17,465 nt of DNA from an uncultured Planctomycetaceae bacterium (GCA_903921605.1 CAIXQV010000357.1:1-17465); one strand, 5' to 3'; shown: positions 1 to 9,603, numbered from the stretch's first letter. Numbers and translations are program-made. Notes: generated by a model not told the origin, from the sequence alone.

Positions 1-1389
1 AACCACGCGACCACCGGAGCGAACTCGCTCACAGGCCTGCAGCAGGAGTCGCGTCTGAAGCACCACGAGTTCCTGGAGGGAGTTTTCATCACACCGCCAG
101 CGGGCTTCCGGACGACGATTCAGAACTCCGGTATTCGAACACGGAACATCGACCAGAATTGCATCGAAGGGTCCGTCAGGCAGGCTGTTTCCGTCTTTCC
201 CGATCAGTTGCGGATTGATCGAATGCAATTGCAACCGTGCGGCATTGTCGAGGACTCGCTGAAGCCGCCCCGTTGCAACATCACACGCCGTGATGTGAGC
301 CTGATCCCCGCTGAGTTCCGCAAGATGCGTTGTCTTGCCACCGGGGGCCGCGCACATGTCAAGAATTTGTTCACCGGGTTGCGGATTCAGCAGCTGTGAG
401 GCTGACATAGCGGCTTCATCCTGAACGCTCCACAGTCCATCGGCGTAGCCGGGCAGCGATTCAAGGCGAACAGACTGATCCAGATGAATGCTGCCCGCAA
501 CTTGTCCGAGGCTTGCCTTGCATCCGGCTTCCGTGAGCAAAGTCAGTACGTCCGCCGCAGTCGATCTCATTGAGTTGATTCGCAGCGACGTCGATGGTGG
601 ACTAATCGATTGGAAGCAGATCGCCAGCAAATCGGTATTCGTGGGCGAACCGGCAAATCTTGTGACCCAGCGTTTGGCCAGAAAAATCGGTAATGAAAAC
701 GCATCCGCATAATACTGAGCAGGATCGACTGCTGGATCGGCGAATACGGACTCGTTGAGTGAACGCCAAAGCCCGTTGACTGTCGGAAGTGAAGTAGCGG
801 ACGGTCCATCGCAGGGCGTATCGGCCAAAAGACGTCCGATATTACGTAGCACGCCGTTCACAAAACCCGTCCAGCGGGCTCGATTCAAATCTCGGCACAG
901 ATCAACCGTTGAATCCACGGCCGCATGTTCAGGGGTGCGTGCAAACAGTAGTTGATAGGCCCCAACTCGAAGAATACGCCAAAGATCAGGTTCCACGTTA
1001 TGACGTGGGCGAGTCATACGGGATTCCAAAAGGACATCCAGCGTTCTGCTGCGGCGAACAACTCCGGAGGCAACATCCACCGCCAGCGCGCGATCCTGTG
1101 ATGACAAGTGATGACGATGATCAAGTTCTGCGAAGAGATCCTGCACAAAGCGATCGGAACGGTCATACTCCTGCAGCACCGCATAGGCCAGATGACGGCC
1201 ATTCATGTACGGTTCAGGCACGAACAGGCTGGCTTCATCGCTGCTGCGTGAGTTCTGAGATTTGTCCCACGGATTGGCGCCGTGCTGAGGACGTCGATGT
1301 CGTGGACCTGATTGATCTCGGTTCCCGTACTGAGGTCGTCGTCCTCGATCTCCCGATCGATTGCCTTCCGGCCATCCGCCATTGCTCAT
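1..1389 (-). CDS. rsmB: 16S rRNA (cytosine-C5)-methyltransferase RsmB/Sun, 3' end cut by window
   Basis: Transfers methyl from S-adenosylmethionine to a 16S rRNA cytosine (C967 in E. coli); cytoplasmic. I translated this by hand because it runs off the left edge: 463 codons are open without a stop. Residues 1-62 are an Arg/Gly/Gln/Asn-rich tail. Residues 63-200 match the NusB-like RNA-binding domain, with [32 protein letters not shown] and FVNGVLRN. The Rossmann methyltransferase follows, with [18 protein letters not shown], the SAM loop [13 protein letters not shown] at about 344-356, and PCSNTG with Cys417. Cys417 is the family's motif IV cysteine. The second catalytic cysteine (TC motif) should lie just past the edge, after SGGRVV. 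The ATG overlaps the aroA stop as ATGA, which implies translational coupling. The family call is firm; the basic N-terminal extension is unusual. Confidence 0.93.
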   Translation of the reverse strand, partial: MSNGGWPEGNRSGDRGRRPQYGNRDQSGPRHRRPQHGANPWDKSQNSRSSDEASLFVPEPYMNGRHLAYAVLQEYDRSDRFVQDLFAELDHRHHLSSQDRALAVDVASGVVRRSRTLDVLLESRMTRPRHNVEPDLWRILRVGAYQLLFARTPEHAAVDSTVDLCRDLNRARWTGFVNGVLRNIGRLLADTPCDGPSATSLPTVNGLWRSLNESVFADPAVDPAQYYADAFSLPIFLAKRWVTRFAGSPTNTDLLAICFQSISPPSTSLRINSMRSTAADVLTLLTEAGCKASLGQVAGSIHLDQSVRLESLPGYADGLWSVQDEAAMSASQLLNPQPGEQILDMCAAPGGKTTHLAELSGDQAHITACDVATGRLQRVLDNAARLQLHSINPQLIGKDGNSLPDGPFDAILVDVPCSNTGVLNRRPEARWRCDENSLQELVVLQTRLLLQACERVRSGGRVV

Positions 1390-2696
1390 AAATTGGTTCC
1401 TGCCAGATGCTCTCCCGTGCAGAGAGTCTGGAGATCCTGAAAGTAATTGGGGTACGTTTTGGCGGTGCAGCCCGGGTCCAGAATTTTTATGCCGGGAACT
1501 CGCAGCCCCAGCAATGAAAAACTCATCGCCATGCGATGGTCATCGTATGTCTGAATCTCGGCCGGTTGAGGCGTTCCGGGAAAGATTGTGAGCCCATCGG
1601 CATGTTCTTCCGCGCGAATGCCGGCTCGCTTGAGTTCCGCTACGACGGCTGCGATGCGGTCGGTTTCCTTGTGCCGCATATGGCCGACGTTGCGAATCGT
1701 CGTGGGGCTGTCAGCGAACACAGCGACGGTAGAAAGCGTCTGCGCCGTATCGCTGATTGCATTCATGTCGATGTCGATGCCATGCAGAGGTTTCCCCTTC
1801 ACGGTGATCCGGTCAGTGCCCCAGATCACTTCGCACCCCATTTGTTCCAGAGCCGCGGCGAAGCCGACATCTCCCTGCAAAGCATTCCGCGAGAGCCCCG
1901 TGACAGTGACCTCACCGCCTGTCACGGCCGCAGCGCCGAAGAAGTAGCTGGCTGCTGACGCATCCGGTTCGATGTCGTAAGTCCCAGCCTTATATGGTTT
2001 CGCACTGATGTGGAATTCAGAAAGATCATCAGGCCAGAACACTTCTGCACCGAAGGCCTGCATCATTTGCAGAGTCATGGTGACGTAGGGCTTTGAAACC
2101 AGTTCGCCGTCAACGCGAACATGAACATCCTTCTGGCACGCTGGGGCTGTCATCAGCACACTGCTGAGAAACTGACTGCTGATACTGCCCTGGATCGAAG
2201 TCCATCCACCGGTGAAGTAGCTCAGCAGACCGTCGACGATAATCGGAGGACAATCGCTGTCGGGGACTTCATAACGAATATTGGCCCCCAGCGGCTGGAG
2301 TGCTCGCACAAGGTCTCCAATTGGGCGTTGTCGCATACGTTCAACACCATCCAGCCGATACTGTCCGCTTCCGAGTGCGCAAAGAGAGGTCAGGAAGCGA
2401 ATACTGGTCCCGCTGTTTTCCAGCCAGAGATCAGCTTGTTTCGCCGGAATTTTTCCAGCCAGACCATTTACGGTGCAGCGGCATTCCGCAATATCCTGAT
2501 CGACCGTGAAGCCAAGGCGTCGAAGGCTCTCCACCATGACTCGCGTGTCCTGGCTGTCGAGCATTCCGGTAAGTGTTGTTGGTCCATCAGCCAGCGCAGC
2601 CAGGATCATGGCGCGGTTGGTGATGCTTTTCGATCCCGGCGGGCGAATGGAGCCCCTGATCGGCGAATCAACGGGTTGGATTTCGATGGAGTTCAT
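1386..2696 (-). CDS. aroA: 3-phosphoshikimate 1-carboxyvinyltransferase (EPSP synthase)
   Basis: Sixth step of the shikimate pathway: joins phosphoenolpyruvate to shikimate-3-phosphate, giving EPSP for aromatic amino acids. At 436 aa it is close to the usual ~430. Visible motifs are [11 protein letters not shown] (Lys23), NSGTSIRF (94-101), SDTAQT (Asp316), KETDR (Glu344, Arg347), YDDHRMAM (Arg388) and [10 protein letters not shown] (Lys413), covering the expected phosphate-binding and catalytic positions. Residue 101 is Phe where E. coli has Pro. The frame is open upstream to a GTG at 2753, but I chose the ATG at 2696 because the family begins a few residues before the first beta strand. No strong Shine-Dalgarno is seen; a small hairpin precedes the ATG. 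The stop overlaps the rsmB start (ATGA). The upstream neighbour on the same strand is the HTH-repeat gene, 130 nt away. Confidence 0.95.
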   Translation of the reverse strand: MNSIEIQPVDSPIRGSIRPPGSKSITNRAMILAALADGPTTLTGMLDSQDTRVMVESLRRLGFTVDQDIAECRCTVNGLAGKIPAKQADLWLENSGTSIRFLTSLCALGSGQYRLDGVERMRQRPIGDLVRALQPLGANIRYEVPDSDCPPIIVDGLLSYFTGGWTSIQGSISSQFLSSVLMTAPACQKDVHVRVDGELVSKPYVTMTLQMMQAFGAEVFWPDDLSEFHISAKPYKAGTYDIEPDASAASYFFGAAAVTGGEVTVTGLSRNALQGDVGFAAALEQMGCEVIWGTDRITVKGKPLHGIDIDMNAISDTAQTLSTVAVFADSPTTIRNVGHMRHKETDRIAAVVAELKRAGIRAEEHADGLTIFPGTPQPAEIQTYDDHRMAMSFSLLGLRVPGIKILDPGCTAKTYPNYFQDLQTLCTGEHLAGTNL

Positions 2697-2826
2697 GAGT
2701 GTTCTCGGAAGAACTTCTGACTGTAGGAAAACATTTGTTCTGTGCGCGGCCACGATTAAGAATGATCTGAATGATACATTCCGCGAACCCCCGGCCTCAA
2801 TTCATGCCGCCCGAAGAATGTCAGCG

Positions 2827-3564
2827 TCAATCGTCAGCTGTTGAGCGACCAAAAGGTTTGATCCCGAGGCGTCGACGATGCAATGCGATAGTTCCCAGCG
2901 AGACGCCGATGGATTTCGCGAGTTCCGCATCCGGCATTGTGCCGAGTTGTTTGAGAATCGTTTTCGTCCACGGAATGGACCGTTGAATTTGAAAGGCCGG
3001 TATTCCGAGAGATTCGCGTTTGGCTCGAATGTGTCGGCGTCCTCTTCCTGTAAGTTTTGCAACGACGGTATCTGGTTTCTTGCCCAGCATAGAGATCTCT
3101 GTTTTGGTCCAGGGCTTTCGAATCGTCGCTTCAAAGATTCCTGAGGCGATTCCGGATGAATATCTTTTGCTGGCCACCACACTGGCTGAGATCCCCAGTT
3201 CCTGAGCCAGCGTTGCATCAGAAACCTTTCCCAGTTTTTTCAGATGGGAAGCCTTCCACTGAAAACGAGTTTCCTCCAGAGACTTTCCGAATGGGGCAAT
3301 TCCCAGAGAAGTACGTTTAACGAAAGCTGCGGTCGTGGTGCATCCTGCGCGTCGTGCGGCTTCACTATCGGACATTTTTCCAAGCAGAGCGATCTGCTGG
3401 GGAGTCCAATTGCCTGATTGGGCTCTTGAGATACCTCGACGCAGTCGTTCCGTGCGGACTCGCCATATTGGTACCTGATACTCATCGGCCAGAGCAGCAT
3501 CTGTCGCTTTGCCAAGCTGCCGAATCAGTTTGGTTGGAAAGATGTCGACCTGCTTCTTTGCCAT
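2827..3564 (-). CDS. Basic protein of five tandem helix-turn-helix-like (Myb/GcrA-like) modules, unknown function
   Basis: 245 aa, rich in Lys and Arg, with no signal peptide or membrane segment. It is built almost entirely from five modules of about 44-50 residues. Each has Trp (Phe9 in the first), then a helix ending LGK, then (S/T/P)D..(A/V)A, then G(I/V/C)(S/T), then (K/R)R..LGI. Trp residues are at 53, 103, 152 and 199. LG pairs are at 17, 61, 111, 160 and 207, each followed about 27 residues later by GI. This spacing resembles three-helix Myb/SANT or GcrA-type DNA-binding units. DNA binding is therefore inferred, not shown. The ATG at 3564 is chosen because GGAGG (3575-3579) lies 10 nt upstream; the frame extends further up but into a terminator stem. 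It lies between ilvC and aroA on the same strand. I do not recognise a named family. Confidence 0.8.
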   Translation of the reverse strand: MAKKQVDIFPTKLIRQLGKATDAALADEYQVPIWRVRTERLRRGISRAQSGNWTPQQIALLGKMSDSEAARRAGCTTTAAFVKRTSLGIAPFGKSLEETRFQWKASHLKKLGKVSDATLAQELGISASVVASKRYSSGIASGIFEATIRKPWTKTEISMLGKKPDTVVAKLTGRGRRHIRAKRESLGIPAFQIQRSIPWTKTILKQLGTMPDAELAKSIGVSLGTIALHRRRLGIKPFGRSTADD

Positions 3565-3574
3565 CTGAAATGTG

Positions 3575-3579
3575 CCTCC
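3575..3579 (-). promoter_or_regulatory. Shine-Dalgarno GGAGG of the HTH-repeat gene
   Basis: On the minus strand GGAGG is followed by 10 nt and ATG at 3564. This fixes the start of the HTH-repeat gene and argues against the longer in-frame start near 3609. It lies directly after the U-tract of the ilvC terminator. Confidence 0.7.
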
Positions 3580-3582
3580 GGT

Positions 3583-3627
3583 AAAAAGGAGAAAAGCCCG
3601 TCTGTTCACCGGGATGAACAGGCGGGC
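3583..3627 (-). terminator. Rho-independent terminator downstream of ilvC
   Basis: Read on the minus strand, a 13-bp stem (arms 3615-3627 and 3596-3608, one G-T mismatch, 6-nt loop) is followed at once by TTTTCTCCTTTTT (3583-3595). This is a classic intrinsic terminator for ilvC, whose stop is 28 nt upstream. It also sits in the leader of the next gene: only 3 nt separate the end of the U-tract from that gene's Shine-Dalgarno. Confidence 0.85.
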
Positions 3628-3654
3628 TTCAAAAAATCAGCATCAGATGGACAA

Positions 3655-4659
<1,005 letters not shown>

Positions 4660-5135
4660 CTTTCAAATTCCTGTCTGACACAAATAAGGTGGAAATACTC
4701 GCCGTTCGCAACAACTTCAGGCGGACCGCAGGCTGCACATGTCCAGCGAGAAGAGCTCAACCAGACCTGATTTGCACGCAGAACACGAATTGGACCAGGG
4801 CAATCCCCTCAAAACAAGCGACCAGGCCGGATCACAGCGTCAAACCCCAAAATCACTGAGCATGAGACCCTATTATTCGTCAGAAAGCAGTCGGTTTCCC
4901 CCTCATCAGCCCAGTCCACTCTGTTGTCGGGTGTACAGGCGGGACGTCTTGAACGAGCTGTTTTGGGCCATTATGCCGTCAGAATGAAGCACTGAAGTGC
5001 ACATGGCTCTTGCCTGCCGGGCTTTGGTATCAGTATTCACGGCACCCTCGTGAAGCTTGGAGGACTTCCAGCAGTGAGAAAAAAATCTGCCTTCGGGTGT
5101 TTTTTGCGGTCGATGCCGTGTTTACAATCTTCACC
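4660..5135. other. Divergent intergenic region between ilvC and the M50 protease gene
   Basis: 476 nt with no convincing gene. It must hold the ilvC promoter (minus) and probably the M50 gene promoter (plus). A weak minus-strand candidate is TTGCGA (4706-4711) and TTATTT (4682-4687) with an 18-nt spacer. On the plus strand TACAAT (5123-5128) lies 7 nt before the M50 ATG, with no good -35. A small dyad GCACT-GA-AGTGC is at 4989-5000. I see no leader peptide, T-box or riboswitch, and planctomycete promoters are hard to call by eye. Confidence 0.4.
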
Positions 5136-6149
5136 ATGTACCGCACTGACAGTTTACTGACATTTTCGTTCCCAATGGGACGGCTGCTGGGAGTTCCGCT
5201 TCGGCTGAGTTTTCTCATGCCAGTCGTTGCTATTGCATTGATGTGGCGAATGCAGGACGTTGTCTTCGGAGCGATCACCAGCGCGGTCCTGTTACTGAGT
5301 CTGCTGGGACACGAGATCGCTCATCTGCTGGTCGCCCGAAGAAACTACTCTGCACCAGGCATTGTTGTGTTGTGGCCGTTGGGCGGAATGTCCGAAGGTG
5401 GCTCGCGGCTAACGTTTCGAGAATCGCTGGTGCAGTCACTGGCCGGTCCGCTTGTCAATGCCTCTGTGGCGGTCGGGTGCGGTTGGCGTCTCCATGAGCT
5501 TGGTCTGCTGGGCAACTTGTTGAATCCCTTCGAGGTTTTTTCGATTGGATCCCAACTGACACTTGCGGAGAACTGTCTCCGAGTGACGTTCCTGGTCAAC
5601 TATTGTCTGGCATTGTTCAACTTGATCCCGGTTCGTCCTTTGGATGCTGGTCAGATCGCTTCATCATTTTTGAATCTGCGATTTCTGGAATCAGAAACTC
5701 ATGACCTGATGCTGCGAATTGGACTGGTCGTTTCGCTCTTCGGAATCCTCGCTGGCTTCGTATTCGACATCAGCAGTCTGGTAGCGTTGTCCTCGTTCCT
5801 GTTGGTTCTGCACATTCATCAGGTGAGCCAGTGGACTCCGCCGCCGGAGCCGGATGACTCATTCATGGGTTACGATTTTTCAGAAGGCTATACCAGTCTG
5901 AATCGAGCTGAGTTTTCAGATGGTGAAACTCAGGACGAAGACTCCAGCTTTGGGATTCTGGAACGCTGGAAAAGCCGTCGCGACGACGAGCGTGCGGTCC
6001 GCGAATCCGAGGTTCGCGAAATGGATGAGCAGCAGCTGGATATCATCCTCGAAAAATTGCACACCGAAGGTCGCGAAGCACTGTCTGATCGTGAGTTAGC
6101 AATTTTGAATCGTGTAAGTGCCAGGCTACGTCAGAGAAACACTCAGTAG
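5136..6149 (+). CDS. Site-2-protease-like M50 family intramembrane zinc metalloprotease with C-terminal soluble domain
   Basis: 337 aa multi-pass membrane protein. Intramembrane M50 proteases cut membrane-bound substrates such as anti-sigma factors or signal peptides. Visible features: a transmembrane segment before and through HEIAH (59-63, zinc ligands His59 and His63, catalytic Glu60); GGMSEGG (83-89) and LAGPLVN (102-108), typical of this subfamily; and NLIPVRPLDAG (162-172) with Asp170 as third ligand. More hydrophobic helices follow to about 228. Residues 232-295 form an acidic linker. Residues 299-333 resemble the small helical module (DUF6576-like) seen at the end of planctomycete rhomboid and M50 proteins. 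There is no CBS or PDZ domain. The frame opens further upstream (5010), but the ATG at 5136 fits the family start. No Shine-Dalgarno precedes it. The substrate is unknown. Confidence 0.85.
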   Translation: MYRTDSLLTFSFPMGRLLGVPLRLSFLMPVVAIALMWRMQDVVFGAITSAVLLLSLLGHEIAHLLVARRNYSAPGIVVLWPLGGMSEGGSRLTFRESLVQSLAGPLVNASVAVGCGWRLHELGLLGNLLNPFEVFSIGSQLTLAENCLRVTFLVNYCLALFNLIPVRPLDAGQIASSFLNLRFLESETHDLMLRIGLVVSLFGILAGFVFDISSLVALSSFLLVLHIHQVSQWTPPPEPDDSFMGYDFSEGYTSLNRAEFSDGETQDEDSSFGILERWKSRRDDERAVRESEVREMDEQQLDIILEKLHTEGREALSDRELAILNRVSARLRQRNTQ

Positions 6150-6621
6150 TAAACAGTAGTGTTCAGGCAAATCGAGTCTGCTTCAGGGACCAAGGCGACA
6201 GACCGCTCCGGCCCGATTTCCTTTTGAACCCCCTGCGGCGAAGTCCGAGAATGCTGTGACTCGCATCTGAGTTATTCTGAAAAATCCGGAAGATCGCCGA
6301 TCGGCGAATTGAGCGAACGATCAAAAGCGGCTTCAAGTCCTGAAGAATCAGGGCAAATCGCGGAGACGCAGCAGGAGGATTCCTCGGAGCAATTTTCCTA
6401 CCTTGCGGTGAACTTTTGTTTCGATGATATTGACCATGACGACTGGCAAAGAGAGTGGCCAGTGTTTGCATCGGGAAAATCAACATTGATGTCCGACCGT
6501 TGCTTGTTTTCAACGATAGGTTGCATTGTCACACCGCGTCCACTCTGTTTCAGTCGCGTGATTGACTATAACCGCCGTGTGTCGACTACGTTGATGCCCC
6601 TTGCTACTCCGGACCGTCGAA
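6150..6621. other. Intergenic region upstream of the hybrid kinase
   Basis: 472 nt between the M50 gene and the kinase. Two overlapping open frames occur (6163-6513 minus, 6309-6650 plus), but neither has a recognisable domain, a good start signal or neighbour-like codon use, so I do not call them. It contains a perfect 14-bp palindrome at 6294-6307. TTGACT at 6562-6567 could be a -35 element, but no good -10 follows. The kinase promoter probably lies here. Confidence 0.4.
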
Positions 6622-9603
6622 ATGCCACGTGCATGTCTTCCCTTGAATGAACGCGAACGCCTTGGTGCGTTGATTGAATGCAGCGTCCTCGATACTGAGC
6701 CCGAGAGAGTCTTTGACGATTTGACATCACTCGCCGCACGGCTCTGTGAAGCGCCGATTGCTCTGGTCAGTCTTTTGGATTCCGAACGCCAATGGTTCAA
6801 GTCGGCTCATGGCATCGGCGCGAAAGAGACTCATCGAGATTCTGCGTTCTGTGCGCATGCAATTCTTGGCACTGAACCCCTGATCGTCACCAACGCGCTG
6901 ACTGACCCTCGCACGTGCGACAACGCGTTGGTACTCGAGGCACCGTATATTCGCTTTTACGCAGGTGTGCCTTTGCAAACAGCGGATGGATTTGCACTGG
7001 GAACACTTTGCGTAATTGACACGAAGCCGCGTCAAATCTCGGCCCAGCAGATAAACGATCTGCAGTCGCTGGCTCTACAGGTTGCATCTCAATTGGAGCT
7101 TCGACGACTCAATCGATCTTTATCGAGCAGTCAGGCGCAGCTCAAGGAAGTTCACGATCGGTTACACCAGATCGCCGCACAAGTTCCGGGCGTTGTCTAT
7201 CAATTTGAACTCCGTGCTGACGGAACTAGTTGTTTTCCGTTCGCGAGCGAAGGTATTCGGGAGATTTACAGAGTCTCACCGGAAGAGGTTCGGCATGATG
7301 CTGCAAAAGTATTCAACATTCTGCATCCGGATGACTATTCGGCAGTTGTTGAATCGATTCAACGTTCGGCGAATGATCTTACGCGGTGGCGTCATGAATA
7401 CCGTGTTCGATTTTCTGACGGTGCCGTTCGTTGGTGCTTCGGCAACGCGGCTCCCTGTCGTCAGGAAGACGGATCCGTGCGATGGCACGGCTACATCATG
7501 GACTCGACGGATCAGGTAAATGCTCGCGAAGAATTGCTGTTTTCGCGATCGCGGATGCAAGCAGTTGTGGAGGGATCGACCCATGTTTCCATTATTGCCA
7601 GTGACGTTAATGGCCTGATCACAGTCTTTAACTCCGGCGCCGAGCAGATGTTGGGCTATTCGGCCTCGGAAATGATTGGTCTGCAGAACCCAGCGATCTT
7701 TCATTGTCACGAGGAAGTCAAACGTCGCAGTCAGGAACTCAGCATTGAATTCGGTTGTCCGATCGAAGGGTTTGAGACATTTGTTCACAAGGCTCGACAT
7801 GGGGGGCACAGCGAAGCTGATTGGATCTACATCCGAAAGGATGGCAGTCGCCTCATCGTCAGGCTGGTCATTACGGCTACCCGTGACAGCCACAATGCGA
7901 TCAATGGGTTCATTGGGATTGCGACGAATATAACTGAATCTCGCAATGCCGCTGAAGTGTTGCGATTCGAACGTGAACGCCTTGACCTGGCATTGACGGG
8001 CGGTGAGCTGGGAACATGGGATTGGAACATTCAAACTGGCGAAGAGATCTGGGATTCTCGCTGGGCTAGTTTACTGGGTGAGCAATTAGCAGATCTTGAT
8101 CCGCATATCTACACGTTCACGAAGCGAGTGCACCCTGAGGATATTACTGACGTGCAGACCCGGGCGCAGAATCATTTCGATGGTCTGACGCCTGTTTTTG
8201 AAGCTGAATTTCGAGTACTCCAGAAGACCGGCGAGTGGCGATGGGTACAGTCTCGTGGCCGCTTGATGCAACGAGATGAAGACGGGAATCCGCGGCGAAT
8301 GCTGGGGACAATGGCAGACATTTCTTCGCGGAAAGAAGCGGAGAAACAGCTGATTGCAGCCCGTAAGTCTGCTGATAACGCGAATCGTTCAAAGAGTGAG
8401 TTTCTGGCGAATATGAGTCATGAGATTCGAACTCCAGTCACCTCGATTTTGGGCTATTCGGAGCTTCTGTCTTCACCCGGCCTGAACGCGGAAGAGATGA
8501 ACAGTCATGTCTGTATGATCCAGTCTTCTGCACACCATTTGTTGACGATCATCAATGATGTGCTGGACCTTTCAAAGATCGAAGCAGGCAAAATGACATT
8601 TGAGTTCAGGCAAGTGTTTCCAGTTCAGCTCATTTCGGAAGTCTTGTCTTCCCTGGAGCCTCAGGCACTTGCAAAGAATCTCATTATCAGAGCTAAGTCA
8701 CTCGGGCCAATTCCCAGAGTCATTGTGTCCGATGCGGTTCGACTTCGGCAGATTCTCATCAACCTGCTCGGAAATGCCATTAAGTTCACGGATTCGGGAA
8801 GTGTCAATCTGACTGTTCGCATCGCACCGAAGTCCGCCGATGGAATTGACCGACTGGCATTCGACGTCACCGATACTGGAATCGGTATGGCTCCCGATCA
8901 ACTCGCGGGGCTCTTTCAGCCTTTCATGCAGGCCGACGCATCGACTACTCGACGTTTCGGCGGAACGGGATTAGGTCTGTCGATCTGCCGTCGCATGGCG
9001 CATCTATTGGATGGAGACATCAGCGTAACGAGTGAACTGGGATTAGGCAGCACATTCAGCGTTTCAATCGCAATGGGCTCGCTTGGAGAGGTGGAGTTGC
9101 TGGAATCCGTATCGTTTCAACTGGCGGCCTCTGATGCGGGGCTGGAAAAGGTTGTGGCGGGCGAACTCAGGCTGAATGGTCGGTTCCTGCTTGCCGAAGA
9201 CAATCCTGTCAATCGATGGTTTCTGGAGACCATTTTGCGGCGTGCTGGTGCAACGATCGATGTTGCGGAAAACGGTATGGCTGTACTTGAGAAAGTGTCC
9301 ACTTCAATGGAGCGACATGGAGACCCCGAGTCGTCGCTTCGTGACTACGATCTTATTTTGATGGACATGCAGATGCCTGTTCTTGATGGGTACGAAGCAA
9401 CTCGGCGTTTGCGGGAGCAAGGATACAAGGGCCCGATTCTGGCCCTGACCGCACATGCAATGGCGGAGGATCGAAAAAAGTGTCTTGAAGCTGGATGCAG
9501 TGACTATGCAACAAAGCCGATCGCAAAATCCCAGCTGCTGAAGCTTTGTCATGAATGGACACAATTGAGTGTTCCACAAACACGGGAACGACCTGTCTCA
9601 TAA
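6622..9603 (+). CDS. Soluble hybrid sensor histidine kinase: GAF-PAS-PAS-PAS-HisKA-HATPase-REC
   Basis: 993 aa cytoplasmic phosphorelay kinase without membrane segments, so it should sense an internal or diffusible signal. Residues 12-160 are a GAF domain of the kinase-associated type (SLLDSERQWFKSAHG, SAFCAHAI, IRFYAGVPL, GTLCVID). Three PAS/PAC units follow at about 188-298, 313-438 and 453-571. The HisKA domain carries His600 (NMSHEIRTP). The ATPase domain has N718 (LLGNAIKFT), DTGIGM (751-756) and GGTGLGLSI (780-788). The receiver at about 854-980 has Glu859/Asp860, phospho-acceptor Asp915 (LMDMQMP), Thr943 and Lys965 (TKPI). All key residues are present. The frame also has a TTG at 6601; I prefer the ATG at 6622, just before the conserved NERERL helix. 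No clear Shine-Dalgarno is seen. A likely partner is the HPt gene downstream on the same strand. The ligand is unknown. Confidence 0.95.
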   Translation: MPRACLPLNERERLGALIECSVLDTEPERVFDDLTSLAARLCEAPIALVSLLDSERQWFKSAHGIGAKETHRDSAFCAHAILGTEPLIVTNALTDPRTCDNALVLEAPYIRFYAGVPLQTADGFALGTLCVIDTKPRQISAQQINDLQSLALQVASQLELRRLNRSLSSSQAQLKEVHDRLHQIAAQVPGVVYQFELRADGTSCFPFASEGIREIYRVSPEEVRHDAAKVFNILHPDDYSAVVESIQRSANDLTRWRHEYRVRFSDGAVRWCFGNAAPCRQEDGSVRWHGYIMDSTDQVNAREELLFSRSRMQAVVEGSTHVSIIASDVNGLITVFNSGAEQMLGYSASEMIGLQNPAIFHCHEEVKRRSQELSIEFGCPIEGFETFVHKARHGGHSEADWIYIRKDGSRLIVRLVITATRDSHNAINGFIGIATNITESRNAAEVLRFERERLDLALTGGELGTWDWNIQTGEEIWDSRWASLLGEQLADLDPHIYTFTKRVHPEDITDVQTRAQNHFDGLTPVFEAEFRVLQKTGEWRWVQSRGRLMQRDEDGNPRRMLGTMADISSRKEAEKQLIAARKSADNANRSKSEFLANMSHEIRTPVTSILGYSELLSSPGLNAEEMNSHVCMIQSSAHHLLTIINDVLDLSKIEAGKMTFEFRQVFPVQLISEVLSSLEPQALAKNLIIRAKSLGPIPRVIVSDAVRLRQILINLLGNAIKFTDSGSVNLTVRIAPKSADGIDRLAFDVTDTGIGMAPDQLAGLFQPFMQADASTTRRFGGTGLGLSICRRMAHLLDGDISVTSELGLGSTFSVSIAMGSLGEVELLESVSFQLAASDAGLEKVVAGELRLNGRFLLAEDNPVNRWFLETILRRAGATIDVAENGMAVLEKVSTSMERHGDPESSLRDYDLILMDMQMPVLDGYEATRRLREQGYKGPILALTAHAMAEDRKKCLEAGCSDYATKPIAKSQLLKLCHEWTQLSVPQTRERPVS

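Noticed and set aside
909..1391. 160-codon open frame on the plus strand across the rsmB 5' end
   Set aside because: Antisense to rsmB, whose NusB-like domain is clear on the minus strand.
2121..2720. 199-codon open frame on the plus strand across aroA
   Set aside because: Antisense shadow of aroA; the translation has no recognisable motif.
6125..6163. AACACT/AGTGTT stem after the M50 gene as a terminator
   Set aside because: Only 6 bp with a long loop and no T-run, too weak to call.
6309..6650. 113-codon plus-strand frame upstream of the kinase
   Set aside because: It overlaps the kinase start in another frame, has no domain, and its start lacks a ribosome site. A small unknown protein cannot be fully excluded.
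7276..8034. 252-codon minus-strand frame inside the hybrid kinase
   Set aside because: Antisense to the PAS domains, which are intact in the plus-strand frame.
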